A stretch of DNA of 64,000 nt from Synechococcus sp. PCC 7335. GTDB taxonomy: Bacteria; Cyanobacteriota; Cyanobacteriia; Phormidesmidales; Phormidesmidaceae. The DNA lies in the NCBI RefSeq assembly GCF_000155595.1, contig NZ_DS989904.1:4048786-4112785 (forward strand), written 5' to 3'. Made by a program: the position numbers and the translations under genes. A model generated the notes under the pieces. It did no database searches, was not told where the DNA came from, and saw nothing but the letters and a program-made list of their open reading frames with translations. This document shows, one piece after another, positions 30,801 to 39,446 of the stretch. The first letter of the stretch is position 1. The number at the start of each line of letters is the position of its first letter.

Positions 30801-31353
30801 GCTTCAATTAGCCGATGGTAGTGTACTCTTTCCCGGCAAACAGCTGACCTGCGCTGAGCTAGAACAAACGAGTTTCTTTCCAACACCAGCAGCAGCCGAA
30901 GATACTAGCTGCTTTGTATATGCCATAGAAGACAGCTGGGATACTCCGATTAATCAGACTATCAATATTTGTTTTGAGTCCCCAGCGACTTTCGCTGATC
31001 AGGCGGATGGTTTGACCGCACAGCCCTCAACCCTGTGGCCCCCTGAACATCAGATGGTAGAAGTAAAGATCGAAAGCTTGGTGACTATCGAATCTGACTT
31101 CACAGTCACTCTAGAGTCGATTGCCTGTAGCGAACCTATTGGGTCTAGAATCGAAGGCGGCAGCGATTATGATTATGAGATTATTGAAGACGATCGAATT
31201 TTGCTGCGTGCTGCAAAGTTAAGAAACGGAACTGCTCGAGTATACCAACTAACCTATCGGATGGAGGATAAGTTAGGAAATGTAGAGTACTCGAGACTTG
31301 ATGTTCCAGTCGCGCTGTCTCTAGAGATGTACCAAATTCAGGGATATGCGTAA
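27892..31353 (+). CDS. large PKD-repeat protein with beta-rich C-terminal half
   Basis: This 1153-residue protein has at least five PKD domains in residues 1-590, each marked by W-[DN]-F-G-D-G followed about 25 residues later by H-x-Y/F (WDFGDGSS, WNFGDGSC, WDFGDGTI, WNFGDGSQ, WDFGDGTK). A less clear sixth unit lies at about 380-490. Residues about 740-960 contain regularly spaced N/G/V-rich strands suggesting a right-handed beta-helix. The last 130 residues include a TLWPPEHQMVEVKI block seen in bacterial surface proteins. PKD domains are extracellular adhesion or scaffold modules, yet no N-terminal signal peptide is visible. The gene appears monocistronic. Confidence 0.8.
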   Translation: MTLSIVPVKSSVFVEEGNSIGLTVKTDGIEDDRTLTCEWDFGDGSSSIQGAMVIHRYHLAGQYPLTLIARDDKGTVSIIKRTAVVEMVPLVINSLVSYVIDHSKGIVAFEATAKASSNDLSGSNQIIDNSGDNCPVISRVSTYVWNFGDGSCSALGQKAIHKFNQSGTYFVSLIVSSPSGATATQVHKVTLDGVIQDSPIKNNKEVLEGYPITFNSPYKDNRILETHSIYWDFGDGTIVKNKVAPQHVYRKAGNYTVSLAITNKKGETSTNQIPVEVVSGAVEIRSLSASNLSRGLAPTKLTAFVDAPNKGALNYSWNFGDGSQKSYIKQPKSNAGKGDTVHHTYSRDGVYTVTLEVTNETGSRAVEVIPITVDSILQIESIAYPSTLIVGRAASFSTVASTRQKEGLIYQWMFERTDRNASRNASQRASENTGVSKGINTDENTQRKIGQVVSSTFLEAGAWSVTLGVSDGSKTVTEGFTIFVTQTELTISIQTKAHVLAKQHTEFVGSVNNSTNQSASSADLSTIEWDFGDGTKIKSKTLAVSHQYLHPGNYTTILRVIDTYGITATSTVSVNVIELPLILIARGKVVARLAANESVDGISGGVDKELTDRIEASLTIQPANNFYLYRGQMLRVEGKALIVVPKIDSRTMTIDTVDAIDAIASAEEDRQPLENQMRGARQRNIYPATISSVQANDSVQYQERGVVSIEVPQHRDLINNLLLQTSPIGYSPIQLDIRKYREQIQTTLGWSEIFLAGETADRPTVIEIQRGPLIVPGGVTLENMVIVVNRGNIVLRENYYTIDNLTLVAKDGGVELDDISAKAIKIFASKAIQTTKRSRFRGNSILASRQSIVFNGATVDATDCLKIVTQKRICFNASGAARSRILAKADVELYPNTTLEGSVHSLGNVIFNEGATLRAATHLTIVESHKTVTLPTSDFANGLNIRLPQGVDDAHHTIFVVDIPPDSSGTLQLADGSVLFPGKQLTCAELEQTSFFPTPAAAEDTSCFVYAIEDSWDTPINQTINICFESPATFADQADGLTAQPSTLWPPEHQMVEVKIESLVTIESDFTVTLESIACSEPIGSRIEGGSDYDYEIIEDDRILLRAAKLRNGTARVYQLTYRMEDKLGNVEYSRLDVPVALSLEMYQIQGYA

Positions 31354-31422
31354 CAAAGATGATCTAGATGCACCAATCCTCAAATCCTAAGGCATATGTT
31401 TAAATCTTCGAATTGCTCATTC

Positions 31423-32793
31423 CTATTGTGGAGTTGGTAGAAGATCGCTTTTCGCCCAAAGCTGAGGACGCTTTTCATCTAACTGCCGTGACCGCTGAGT
31501 CCCAATCATAGCCACCTTACCCGTCAAGACAAAGCTGGTGAAGCTAGAAATGACAATGACTGGTAGCATTGCTGTCCCCGACAGTACGCTAAGAATGATG
31601 CTAGTACTAATCGGCGTTTTGGTAACCGCTACATTGACCGCTGCCATCAGACAGACCATGCCGACGGTGGGATGAACTTGGGGCACTGCAAGGGCGATCG
31701 CTAAACCTACATTGGCGCCGATGAAAAACAGTGGAAAGATGAATCCGCCCAAAAAGCCTGAGTGCAGCGTAAAGCTAATTGCAAACATCTTAGCAACTGC
31801 AATAATCAACAGCATAGTGACGCCTAGCGTTGATCCAGTCTCAATTACGGTATGGATTTGTTCTTCACTGAAAAATAGTGTTTGCGGCACAAAGAAAGCA
31901 ATTAAACCGATGCATAGTCCACCTAATGTCGCTAAGGCTATTAGGTTATGCTCTAACGGTTCTAAAAGCTGTCCAATTAGCCGAAAAACATAGATGAACA
32001 TTACGGCAACACCTGCGCCAACTGCACCTAAGACAAGCCCTTCGAGTAAGTTCATTGGAGTTAACTCCGGCACAGACTCAAAATGGTAGAAGCCGCCGAT
32101 GGTGATTCCAGTACTGATCCTAAAAACAGCAAAAGAGAGGATCGCCGAAATTACCGCTGGCGCGACGGCTTCATAATATTCCAATCCGCGACGATGGGGG
32201 ATTTCTAGCGCAAAAAGTGCTGCGCCAATGGGTGCACCAAAGAATGCGCCTAAAGCTGCGCTCATTCCACAGAACGTCAGCACGCGGACATTGTTTTTCT
32301 CTAGCCTAAGGCGATCGCCTAGCCAGCTCCCGAAGCTGCCATTTACCTGAACAAGTGGTGCTTCTGGGCCGGCGCTACCGCCAGCTGTGATCGCTACTAG
32401 CGAGGCAATAACCATTGCAGGCGTTTTATGAATATCGATCCGACCAGGATTATGAACGTTGTCAACCACCTGAGCCATTTCACCCGGTAATCCCATGAAA
32501 TAGAGCACTAGCCCCACACAAAAGCCACCAATCGTTGTTGCTATCCAAACGTAGTTGCTAGTAGGTAGCCAAGTTGGGAAGTGGGGTTCTATCCAGTCTG
32601 GTAACGTATGCCAGACGCCGTGCATCATGGTTTCTAAAACAAAGTAGTAGCAGGTCGCAACTAAACCTCCTACAACCCCAATAGTTACAGCACACAACAC
32701 TAGCTGTGGATAGGTGAGTAGACGGGGGTCTAATGAGTTTTGATCAGGTGTTGTCTGCGTATCTGACGAGGCTAGATCAGTTTGAGTAGTCAC
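31423..32793 (-). CDS. ClC-family chloride channel/transporter
   Basis: This 456-residue protein has 10 or more membrane helices and the ClC fold landmarks: GGSAGPEAPLVQVNGSFGSWLG (in place of GREGPxVQxG), GMSAALGAFFGAPIGAALFALE and SGFLGGFIFPLFFIGANVG. It would move chloride or another anion. The position of the gating Glu (GREGP) reads GSAGP, as in a divergent prokaryotic subgroup, so channel-like behaviour or altered coupling is possible. There are no CBS domains at the C-terminus. Single gene, convergent with the PKD gene. Confidence 0.85.
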   Translation of the reverse strand: MTTQTDLASSDTQTTPDQNSLDPRLLTYPQLVLCAVTIGVVGGLVATCYYFVLETMMHGVWHTLPDWIEPHFPTWLPTSNYVWIATTIGGFCVGLVLYFMGLPGEMAQVVDNVHNPGRIDIHKTPAMVIASLVAITAGGSAGPEAPLVQVNGSFGSWLGDRLRLEKNNVRVLTFCGMSAALGAFFGAPIGAALFALEIPHRRGLEYYEAVAPAVISAILSFAVFRISTGITIGGFYHFESVPELTPMNLLEGLVLGAVGAGVAVMFIYVFRLIGQLLEPLEHNLIALATLGGLCIGLIAFFVPQTLFFSEEQIHTVIETGSTLGVTMLLIIAVAKMFAISFTLHSGFLGGFIFPLFFIGANVGLAIALAVPQVHPTVGMVCLMAAVNVAVTKTPISTSIILSVLSGTAMLPVIVISSFTSFVLTGKVAMIGTQRSRQLDEKRPQLWAKSDLLPTPQ

Positions 32794-33121
32794 TAAGCTC
32801 AGTCCTTAATAATAAAAGGAAGATCAGCAACTGCATATCAACATTTCAAAACTTTAGTTGTAGTCGGATCGCCTTTTGAAGGATTGCCTAGGCTATCTCC
32901 AAAATATTACCGAGCTCAAGAATCAACTAATTAAGTGCTTACTGTCTTGAAATGAATGCTTTTGCTGGTGGCTAAGTTACCAAGGTAGATCGATAGCTTT
33001 TGTTCATGTTGCTACAAATTATCTATTAAATAATGAAAGCTGCATACACACTATGCAACTCCTCTATAGGCGTAGCCTTCCTCTAGAGTATGCATCCAGT
33101 AAGTGGAATAATATCCTAACG
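32794..33121. other. intergenic region without recognised features
   Basis: 328 bp between the ClC gene start and the end of the ebo cluster. It is A/T-rich. A short frame at 33053-33238 on the plus strand lacks a ribosome binding site and runs into eboF, so it is not supported. Confidence 0.4.
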
Positions 33122-34504
33122 TTAGCGATCGCGTACAAGCAAATGGTCCAATATGATGTCGCAAACATCTACTGCTTCAATTCTATCCGAAGCTATATAT
33201 TGGGTTTGTTGAGAGATAAGCAGTGGTCCCTCAGCTAAGTTTGTATTAAGTGCGCCGTGTGAGCCTTTAACTAAGCTGGCATCTAGCGGCGTGAACTCCA
33301 TAAGTGTGCGAAAGCCTAGTTTTTTCTTAAGTAGTGTCCCTGCAATCTTGGGTTTGGCCAGTGTAATTGTCGGATCAATGAACATTTCGGCTGGATCATA
33401 GCCTGGTTTACGATGAATATCGACGGTGCGAGCAAAATCAGGCGCACGGCTATCATCTAACCAGTAGTAATAGGTAAACCAGGCGTTAGGCTCAGCAAGC
33501 GCAATGAGTTCACCTGAGCGAGGATGATCGAGGTGATAGTTTTGTTTACCTTCTTCATCTAGTACCTGGGAAACACCATCAACAGTTTCTAAAAGTGCTT
33601 GGACCTGAGAAACCTCTGACGGGTTATCAACGTAGATATGAGCAATCTGATGGTCAGCTACTGCAAACGCTTTACTCGCTCCAGCATCTAATAGCTCTTT
33701 ACCTAGTTCTTCTCGAACAGCAATGAATCCTTTTTCTCGCAGAATGCGATTGAGATGAACTGGTTTTGAAACCGGTTGAATACCATACTCTGAAAGCACG
33801 ATCACCTGCGCTCCTCGCGCTTCGTAGTAGTCAATGAGATCACCGCAAACCTGGTCAATCTCTTGTAGGTCAGTTTCGATATGCTCGGGCCTGCTACCTA
33901 CTTTCTGACAGCAGTAATCTAGATGGGGAAGATAAACCAAAGTCAACGTCGGATTGTGTTGGGCGTCTACCCATTTAGCAGACGCTGCAATCCATTGGCT
34001 AGATTCGATTGAGGTGACCGGGCCCCAAAACTTGAAAAGCGGAAACTGTCCAAGCGTTTCTTGTAACTGGGGGCGAAGGCTAGCTGGTTTGGTGTTGATA
34101 TCAGGAAGTTTTCGGCCATCTGCTGGGTACATTGGACGCGGCGTTACCTCATAGTCAGCCGTCGAGTACATGTTGTACCACCAGAACATATTGGCACAGG
34201 TGAAAGTAGGATCAATCTCTCTGGCTATATCCCAAATTTTAGGTGCTTGGACAAGCTTATTCGACTGCCGCCAAAACTTTACCTCACAGTCATCGCGAAA
34301 GTACCAACCATTAGCAACAATGCCATGTTCATCAGGATATTTTCCGGTCAGATAAGTAGATTGAACCGTACAGGTTACTGCGGGAAGCACTGGCTCAATC
34401 GCAACCTGCTTGCCTTTAGTCAGCCAGTGAGATAAATACGGGGTGTACTGACCAATCAGATCTTTAGTCAGGCCAACAACATTAAGAACAACAGTTTTTT
34501 GCAT
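33122..34504 (-). CDS. eboF: EboF-like phosphodiesterase/nucleotide pyrophosphatase (alkaline phosphatase superfamily)
   Basis: This 460-residue protein begins with the alkaline-phosphatase-superfamily strand KTVVLNVVGLTKDLI. The expected catalytic Thr lies in LPAVTCTVQSTYLTGKYPDEHGIV near residue 42; metal-binding Asp/His residues follow in YLPHLDY, VLSEYG and VKGSHGAL. There is no signal peptide. As the last gene of the minus-strand run eboA-B-C-D-E-F it matches the sixth ebo member. The ebo genes are needed in Nostoc for moving scytonemin precursors to the periplasm and occur with several secondary-metabolite pathways. The natural substrate is unknown. Confidence 0.8.
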   Translation of the reverse strand: MQKTVVLNVVGLTKDLIGQYTPYLSHWLTKGKQVAIEPVLPAVTCTVQSTYLTGKYPDEHGIVANGWYFRDDCEVKFWRQSNKLVQAPKIWDIAREIDPTFTCANMFWWYNMYSTADYEVTPRPMYPADGRKLPDINTKPASLRPQLQETLGQFPLFKFWGPVTSIESSQWIAASAKWVDAQHNPTLTLVYLPHLDYCCQKVGSRPEHIETDLQEIDQVCGDLIDYYEARGAQVIVLSEYGIQPVSKPVHLNRILREKGFIAVREELGKELLDAGASKAFAVADHQIAHIYVDNPSEVSQVQALLETVDGVSQVLDEEGKQNYHLDHPRSGELIALAEPNAWFTYYYWLDDSRAPDFARTVDIHRKPGYDPAEMFIDPTITLAKPKIAGTLLKKKLGFRTLMEFTPLDASLVKGSHGALNTNLAEGPLLISQQTQYIASDRIEAVDVCDIILDHLLVRDR

Positions 34505-34621
34505 GGATTAGAGGAGTACTTTATGCACAAAGACTTGAAAGATTATTTGATATAACGAGTGAAGAATGTGTACTCAAGACTCAGCTTGGCCTAAGTAGGT
34601 GAGTTAGCTTTTGCTCTACTG

Positions 34622-34649
34622 TAGGTAGATCTGTTATAGGTAGATCTGT
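34622..34649. repeat. short tandem repeat between eboE and eboF
   Basis: TAGGTAGATCTGT occurs at 34622-34634 and again at 34637-34649 (15-bp period). It lies in the 253-bp gap between eboE and eboF. Function unknown; it may be replication slippage or a regulator site pair. Confidence 0.5.
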
Positions 34650-34757
34650 GGGTGAAGCCGCCCTTTACTAGCTACTATTGTTTGAAAATAAGCATGGGCT
34701 CGTCTGTGCAGGAATAGCTATAGGCTAAGGCAATTTACAGACGGTGCCAGATAGCTG

Positions 34758-35993
34758 CTAGGTAGCCAAGGCCTTTAGCACCCATTCATACTCTCGCTGA
34801 ATGGAAGTGAGCATATCGAGTTTCATATCGGGGGGCAATACGTCCCAAGTGTAGGTCTCGATCTCAAGATGAGAGCAGCCTGCATGACTTTTCAGAGCTA
34901 ATAAGAAGGTAGAGATATCAGCTTGGGTAGATTGAAAGGCTTGATATCGATCGACAAAGATAGGCACATGAAAGTGAGTGCGCCATTCTTGGGCGTCACT
35001 GCTGATGAAATGAGGGAGTGCCTGCTGCAGATCGGCATGTTGTTTTAGATCGCCACTGCTGCTACGTTCGATTACTTGATGTAGGTAAGTTGATTCGGCA
35101 AAAGTCTCAAGCTGAGCGGCCATCCACTGACGTTTTTCTACATCACTGGGTAATTCAATTCGTAGGGCCGCGCTTAGCTGACCTTTGCCAATCTTGATAC
35201 CAGCCGCCTGAAACTGTTCAAATACCTGCTGAGGTTGCTCATATTCAACTGCAAAGTGACAGGTGTCATAGCAAATTTGAATATGATTTAGCAGATGTTG
35301 CTCTGCCTGCGTTTGGGAGATTCCTAGCTCTTCTCTTAGCCAGGCACCGCCGATAGGTAGCAGCCAATCATTGAAATAGGCAATGACTTCAGTCGCGTTC
35401 TCTAAGAGCCCATCGGGTTCGGGCTCAAGATCAATGTGTAAGCGTTGATTTTTGCATTGTTCTATCGCGACCAACTTAGCAGTGACTTGAGCTAGCTGCT
35501 GCGTGCTAACAGCAAATACGATTTCACGCGCTTCTTGGTCATCTACCCACCATGGCTTGTAAGAGAGTGGAACGGTAGAGATGCCGCCGTCCATGCCACT
35601 AGGTAAAAGAGTAGAAAGAATGTCTATCAAGCGTAATGTATAGTCTAGCCGTTCGGGTTTTGACCAGTCAGGTGCATAGACATTGTCTTTTACTACCTGA
35701 TGATGAAATCCCCCATAGGGAAAGCCATTGATAGTAAAAACGTATAGGTTTTCTGACTCTAGCCAAGCTTTGAATGTATCTAGTTGATCTCCTGCTAGGA
35801 TTTCTCGGGAAGCTAGATCTGATAGCCTAAGGCCAATGCCAAAGGATGATTGTGCACAGAGCCTCTGTTTTAGTGGGGGTAAATAGGTTTCAAGATTTTG
35901 CCTGACTTCTGCCCAAGTTTCACCCGGATGAATATTAGAGCAGTAGGTGAGGTGCAAGGCCTGGTCGTCTTCTGTAGAGTAATTAACTTTCAT
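34758..35993 (-). CDS. eboE: metabolite traffic protein EboE (xylose-isomerase-like TIM barrel)
   Basis: This 411-residue protein fits the EboE family: LTYCSNIHPGETWAEV at residues 14-29 is its hallmark. The remaining sequence has alternating strands and helices with acidic/His residues (IDLEPEPDGLLE, CYDTCHFAVEYE, HVPIFVD) as in AP-endonuclease-2/xylose-isomerase-like barrels. The ATG directly follows the eboD stop codon with no gap, implying translational coupling. The reaction is not known. Confidence 0.88.
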   Translation of the reverse strand: MKVNYSTEDDQALHLTYCSNIHPGETWAEVRQNLETYLPPLKQRLCAQSSFGIGLRLSDLASREILAGDQLDTFKAWLESENLYVFTINGFPYGGFHHQVVKDNVYAPDWSKPERLDYTLRLIDILSTLLPSGMDGGISTVPLSYKPWWVDDQEAREIVFAVSTQQLAQVTAKLVAIEQCKNQRLHIDLEPEPDGLLENATEVIAYFNDWLLPIGGAWLREELGISQTQAEQHLLNHIQICYDTCHFAVEYEQPQQVFEQFQAAGIKIGKGQLSAALRIELPSDVEKRQWMAAQLETFAESTYLHQVIERSSSGDLKQHADLQQALPHFISSDAQEWRTHFHVPIFVDRYQAFQSTQADISTFLLALKSHAGCSHLEIETYTWDVLPPDMKLDMLTSIQREYEWVLKALAT

Positions 35994-37178
35994 CTAGGAC
36001 TCCTGCAACAGTGCGATCGCCTGGCGATAGACATCAAAGTCTACCTCATGCACCTCAAAGCCCAGGCCGATTGCCTTTAGCAACATGATCGTTAGCTCAC
36101 CCCCTAGATGCTCTCTAAACTCGCTCAATCCTCGAAAGATAGAGTCAGAATGATCTGGCTGTTCGAGATAACTACTTAGTTCAGGCGCATAGAGTGTAAA
36201 GCCTAGTCGTTTGAGCGTGTTGAGTATGCGCTGCCAGTCACTGGCCTGAAGGTAGCCCTGGAGGTAAGAATAAGTGCTATCTAACGCAATCCCAATAGCA
36301 ACTGCTTCGCCGTGACGTAGTCCATAGTTGGTTAGGTGCTCTAAACGGTGAGCTGCCCAGTGCCCAAAATCAAGCGGACGTGAGGAACCCTTCTCGAACG
36401 GATCTCCATATCCACCGATATGCTCTATGTGGTGCTTAGCGCAGCGATAGACTAATTCTTTCATCGCTTCCATATTGCGTCTATCGAGTGCTGAAGCCGA
36501 TGTTTCAATAAAGCTGAAGAAATCTGCATCTTTGATCAAGGAAACTTTCACTGCTTCTGGAATGCCTGATCGCCAGTCGCGATCGCCTAAAGCTTCTAGA
36601 AAAGTGAAATCATTGAACACCAACGTCGGAGGTGCAAAAGTACCTAGAAAATTCTTCTTGCCGAAGGCATTAATTCCATTTTTGACGCCAACACCAGAGT
36701 CATTTTGAGCCAATACAGTCGTGGGTACACGAATTAGCCGCACCCCACGATGGGCCGTTGCTGCCGCATAGCCAACCATATCTAAAACAGCGCCGCCGCC
36801 GATAGCCATCACATAAGAGTGTCGACAGATCGCTGTTCTATTGACCGCCGCTTGAATCTTCTCTACCCACTCGGCACTCTGTTTGACAAACTCTCCGCCG
36901 GGTACCATCAACGGCTCTGCCACTAGCGTGATCGCCTCTGAATAGCGCTCTGCATAGGCGGTTATTTGGTCGATGAGCTGAGGATAAGCTTGCAATACCC
37001 CCGAATCCACTACCACAAAGATCTGCGTTGATGACGTTTTGCTCTGTATCAACACATCTGCTAGAAGGGGATTGTTAGGGCGAAATAGCCCTTCTGTAAA
37101 ATGTACGTCGTAGGTGAAGCGCACGCTGAAATCTTGTTGAAGCGGTTTGAGCTGCGTAGGAGCGATAGTGAGTGTCAT
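35994..37178 (-). CDS. eboD: EboD, 3-dehydroquinate-synthase-like sugar phosphate cyclase
   Basis: This 394-residue protein of the DHQ synthase superfamily has the NAD-binding VMAIGGGAVLDMVGYAAATAHRGVRLIRVPTT block. The metal ligands are a Glu (GIPEAVKVSLI) and two His in LDFGHWAAHRLEHL and YGLRHGEAVAIG. The sequence differs from housekeeping AroB and fits the sugar phosphate cyclases of ebo clusters; whether the product is dehydroquinate, a valiolone or something else cannot be told. It is fused by position to eboE. Confidence 0.85.
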   Translation of the reverse strand: MTLTIAPTQLKPLQQDFSVRFTYDVHFTEGLFRPNNPLLADVLIQSKTSSTQIFVVVDSGVLQAYPQLIDQITAYAERYSEAITLVAEPLMVPGGEFVKQSAEWVEKIQAAVNRTAICRHSYVMAIGGGAVLDMVGYAAATAHRGVRLIRVPTTVLAQNDSGVGVKNGINAFGKKNFLGTFAPPTLVFNDFTFLEALGDRDWRSGIPEAVKVSLIKDADFFSFIETSASALDRRNMEAMKELVYRCAKHHIEHIGGYGDPFEKGSSRPLDFGHWAAHRLEHLTNYGLRHGEAVAIGIALDSTYSYLQGYLQASDWQRILNTLKRLGFTLYAPELSSYLEQPDHSDSIFRGLSEFREHLGGELTIMLLKAIGLGFEVHEVDFDVYRQAIALLQES

Positions 37179-37311
37179 ATTCGATGATTGGTTAGTGAGA
37201 TATCCAGAAAGGTTTTGGTAAGTTAGCGTGGTCTATAGATAGTCCAAAGTAAGGCGATTTGATTGCTATCGGTCACGATCTTGTTAGCCGGTATTAGCCC
37301 AGCTATGCCTG

Positions 37312-38241
37312 CTAAGTCACAGCAAAAAGCTTGGCCAATCCTCTTGAAATCGGCAGCAAAGAGAGAACGCAAAGTCCATAGATCCAATTAGTAAATCCAG
37401 AGGCGATCGCCGCATCTAGAATAATTAGACAGATGATGCCAGCTTTGACCGCGGCTCGGATCTGCTCAGCAGTAGGCGCGATCGTAGCTTGAACAAACTT
37501 AGGTAGTACTAAGACAACAAACAATAGAGCAAAAGGAAGACTGCCTAGCCCCCCATAGGTAGGTAGAAGAGTCAGACCAGCGATACTAGCAATCACTAAA
37601 CCCAGCAGCAACAGCGCAACGATGCCTGTCGATCGATTACCGCCATGAACTTCACCTCGGCTAATAGTCGTAATTCCCGCGATATAGAGAACAGGAATTA
37701 GCGCTAAGAACCAATAAGATTCAACAGCAAGCGGCATAGCACTCACGCCTAAAAGCAAATTTGCCCCCCGGCAAAGACCCATGTTCAGCGGGCCAAGTAG
37801 GGAATGATGCTTGGCTATCGCATCATAACTAAGCGCAGTCACTGCGATGAATACACTCAGTAGCGCACTTAATAGAGATACCTGAGCTGCAGCCATCACT
37901 CCAACCAACAACAGAATAGAGCCTAAAGCAATAGCTTCTTGCTTAGTAGCTCTACCCGAAGGGATAGGACGTTCTGGTCGTTCTTCAGCATCTAGATCAG
38001 CATCAAATACATCGTTGAAGACGACACCACCGCCGTAAAGCCCCGTGGTAGCAAGCAACAGCCAGCCTAAAGAAGCTGAAGTCGCCACGGATGTAGCCGC
38101 TGTTAGAGTGAATAGGCTTGAGGCTGCACCTGAAGCAGCGTAGCCTAAGAGAATATCAGCCCAAGCAGTGAGGATATTGGCAGGCCGCATCATTTGTAGA
38201 TAGGCTACAAGGGTAGAGTCGTGAGAAGACGTTGCACTCAT
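37312..38241 (-). CDS. eboC: UbiA-like prenyltransferase EboC
   Basis: This 309-residue integral membrane protein has about nine helices and the UbiA first Asp-rich motif NDVFDADLDAEERPERPIPSG near residue 78. The second motif region (LSYDAIAKHHSLLGPLNMGLCRG) lies near residue 138. UbiA enzymes attach a prenyl chain to an aromatic or polar acceptor in the membrane; in ebo clusters EboC may build a lipid-linked intermediate from the EboD product. It follows eboB after 148 bp containing a hairpin. Confidence 0.88.
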   Translation of the reverse strand: MSATSSHDSTLVAYLQMMRPANILTAWADILLGYAASGAASSLFTLTAATSVATSASLGWLLLATTGLYGGGVVFNDVFDADLDAEERPERPIPSGRATKQEAIALGSILLLVGVMAAAQVSLLSALLSVFIAVTALSYDAIAKHHSLLGPLNMGLCRGANLLLGVSAMPLAVESYWFLALIPVLYIAGITTISRGEVHGGNRSTGIVALLLLGLVIASIAGLTLLPTYGGLGSLPFALLFVVLVLPKFVQATIAPTAEQIRAAVKAGIICLIILDAAIASGFTNWIYGLCVLSLLPISRGLAKLFAVT

Positions 38242-38359
38242 GGTTGGTCTGAGTAAAGTTGTTCGGTTTCCTTGCTGAGGTCGTTCTTTAAGTTAGGTTG
38301 TGCGAGCAAATCAATTGGATTAATTGAACAGTTCTAATCCAATAGGTCTACTGATCTAT

Positions 38360-38390
38360 GATCTATCTAACGAGATCTTCTAGATAGATC
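38360..38390 (-). terminator. intercistronic hairpin between eboB and eboC
   Basis: Perfect 10-bp arms GATCTATCTA / TAGATAGATC with an 11-nt loop directly at the eboB stop codon. No T-run follows, so it is more likely an RNA-stability element or attenuator than a full terminator. Confidence 0.45.
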
Positions 38391-39328
38391 TAATCGATTA
38401 ATAGTGAAGCCAGCTGCTTTGAATCAGTGATCGGTTGTTGCCCTCGCAGAACAGAATTACCGTCGTAAAGCTGCCTTTGATCTACTGCTGGTGGATTGGT
38501 CCAATCGGTTTCTTTCATTTCGCCACTTTGTCCATAGGCGCTTAGAGCGTTTTCATAACAAACCTTGCGGATATGATCGGCGGGGATACCCATCTGCTCC
38601 ATCAGCTGAGCGGTTTTAGGAACGGCTAGTGGATCGCTCAAACCCCAGTCAGCGGCGCTATCAACAATAATGCGATTACAGCCATACTGACGCACCAGTT
38701 CTACCATGCGCTTATTCCCCATTTTTGTCTTAGGATAGATCGAGAAAGCTGCCCAAAAGCCTCGGTCTAGAACTTCTTTGGCCGTTTCTTCATTCGCATG
38801 GTCGATGATGACCTTAGAGGGATCTACACCATATTCTGCGCAAACATCCATACTGCGAGAAGTGCCTTCTTTCTTATTGCGATGAGGCGTATGAACCAGC
38901 ACAGGCTTGTCGACTTCTTTGGCTAGCTCCAGCTGTAGACCAAAATACTTGTCTTCGGCTGGGGTCATCTCGTCGTAGCCAATCTCGCCGATAGCAACCA
39001 CGCCTTCTTTACACGCAAATAGCGGTAACAGGTCCATGACTTCATCAGCGATATCTGGATTGTTGGCTTCTTTGGGATTAAGCGAAATGGTGCAATAGTG
39101 ACGAATGCCAAACTGAGCTGCGCGGAAACGCTCCCAGCCTACCAAGCTACTGAAGTAATCTTTGAAGCTGCCTGCGCTCGTACGCGGTTGACCCATCCAA
39201 AAAGAGGGTTCAATGATGGCGACCACACCGTATTCTCTTAGCACCATGTAGTCGTAGGTGGTGCGAGCAGTCATGTGAATATGCGGATCAATAAAGGTGG
39301 CCGTGCTGATATCGTTTGTTTTAACCAT
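38390..39328 (-). CDS. eboB: TatD-family metal-dependent hydrolase EboB
   Basis: This 312-residue amidohydrolase-fold protein has the metal site DPHIHM (H-x-H) near the N-terminus, a Glu in GEIGYDE, later His in LVHTPHRN and IDHANEET, and an Asp in IIVDSAADWG. It is the TatD-like member of ebo clusters. The frame continues to an ATG at 39412, but homologues start close to the FIDPHIHM strand, so I choose the Met at 39328 (MVKTND); neither has a clear Shine-Dalgarno sequence. The substrate is unknown. eboA lies about 118 bp upstream. Confidence 0.85.
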   Translation of the reverse strand: MVKTNDISTATFIDPHIHMTARTTYDYMVLREYGVVAIIEPSFWMGQPRTSAGSFKDYFSSLVGWERFRAAQFGIRHYCTISLNPKEANNPDIADEVMDLLPLFACKEGVVAIGEIGYDEMTPAEDKYFGLQLELAKEVDKPVLVHTPHRNKKEGTSRSMDVCAEYGVDPSKVIIDHANEETAKEVLDRGFWAAFSIYPKTKMGNKRMVELVRQYGCNRIIVDSAADWGLSDPLAVPKTAQLMEQMGIPADHIRKVCYENALSAYGQSGEMKETDWTNPPAVDQRQLYDGNSVLRGQQPITDSKQLASLLID

Positions 39329-39446
39329 GATTTTGTAGATGGATGAGCTGATGTTGTACAAATTGAATGATGCTCGTGAAGCCAAGTCGAAGATAACTGC
39401 TCCAAGAGTCATAATCTCTAGATACAGAGTCTTATAAAGGCTTTAG

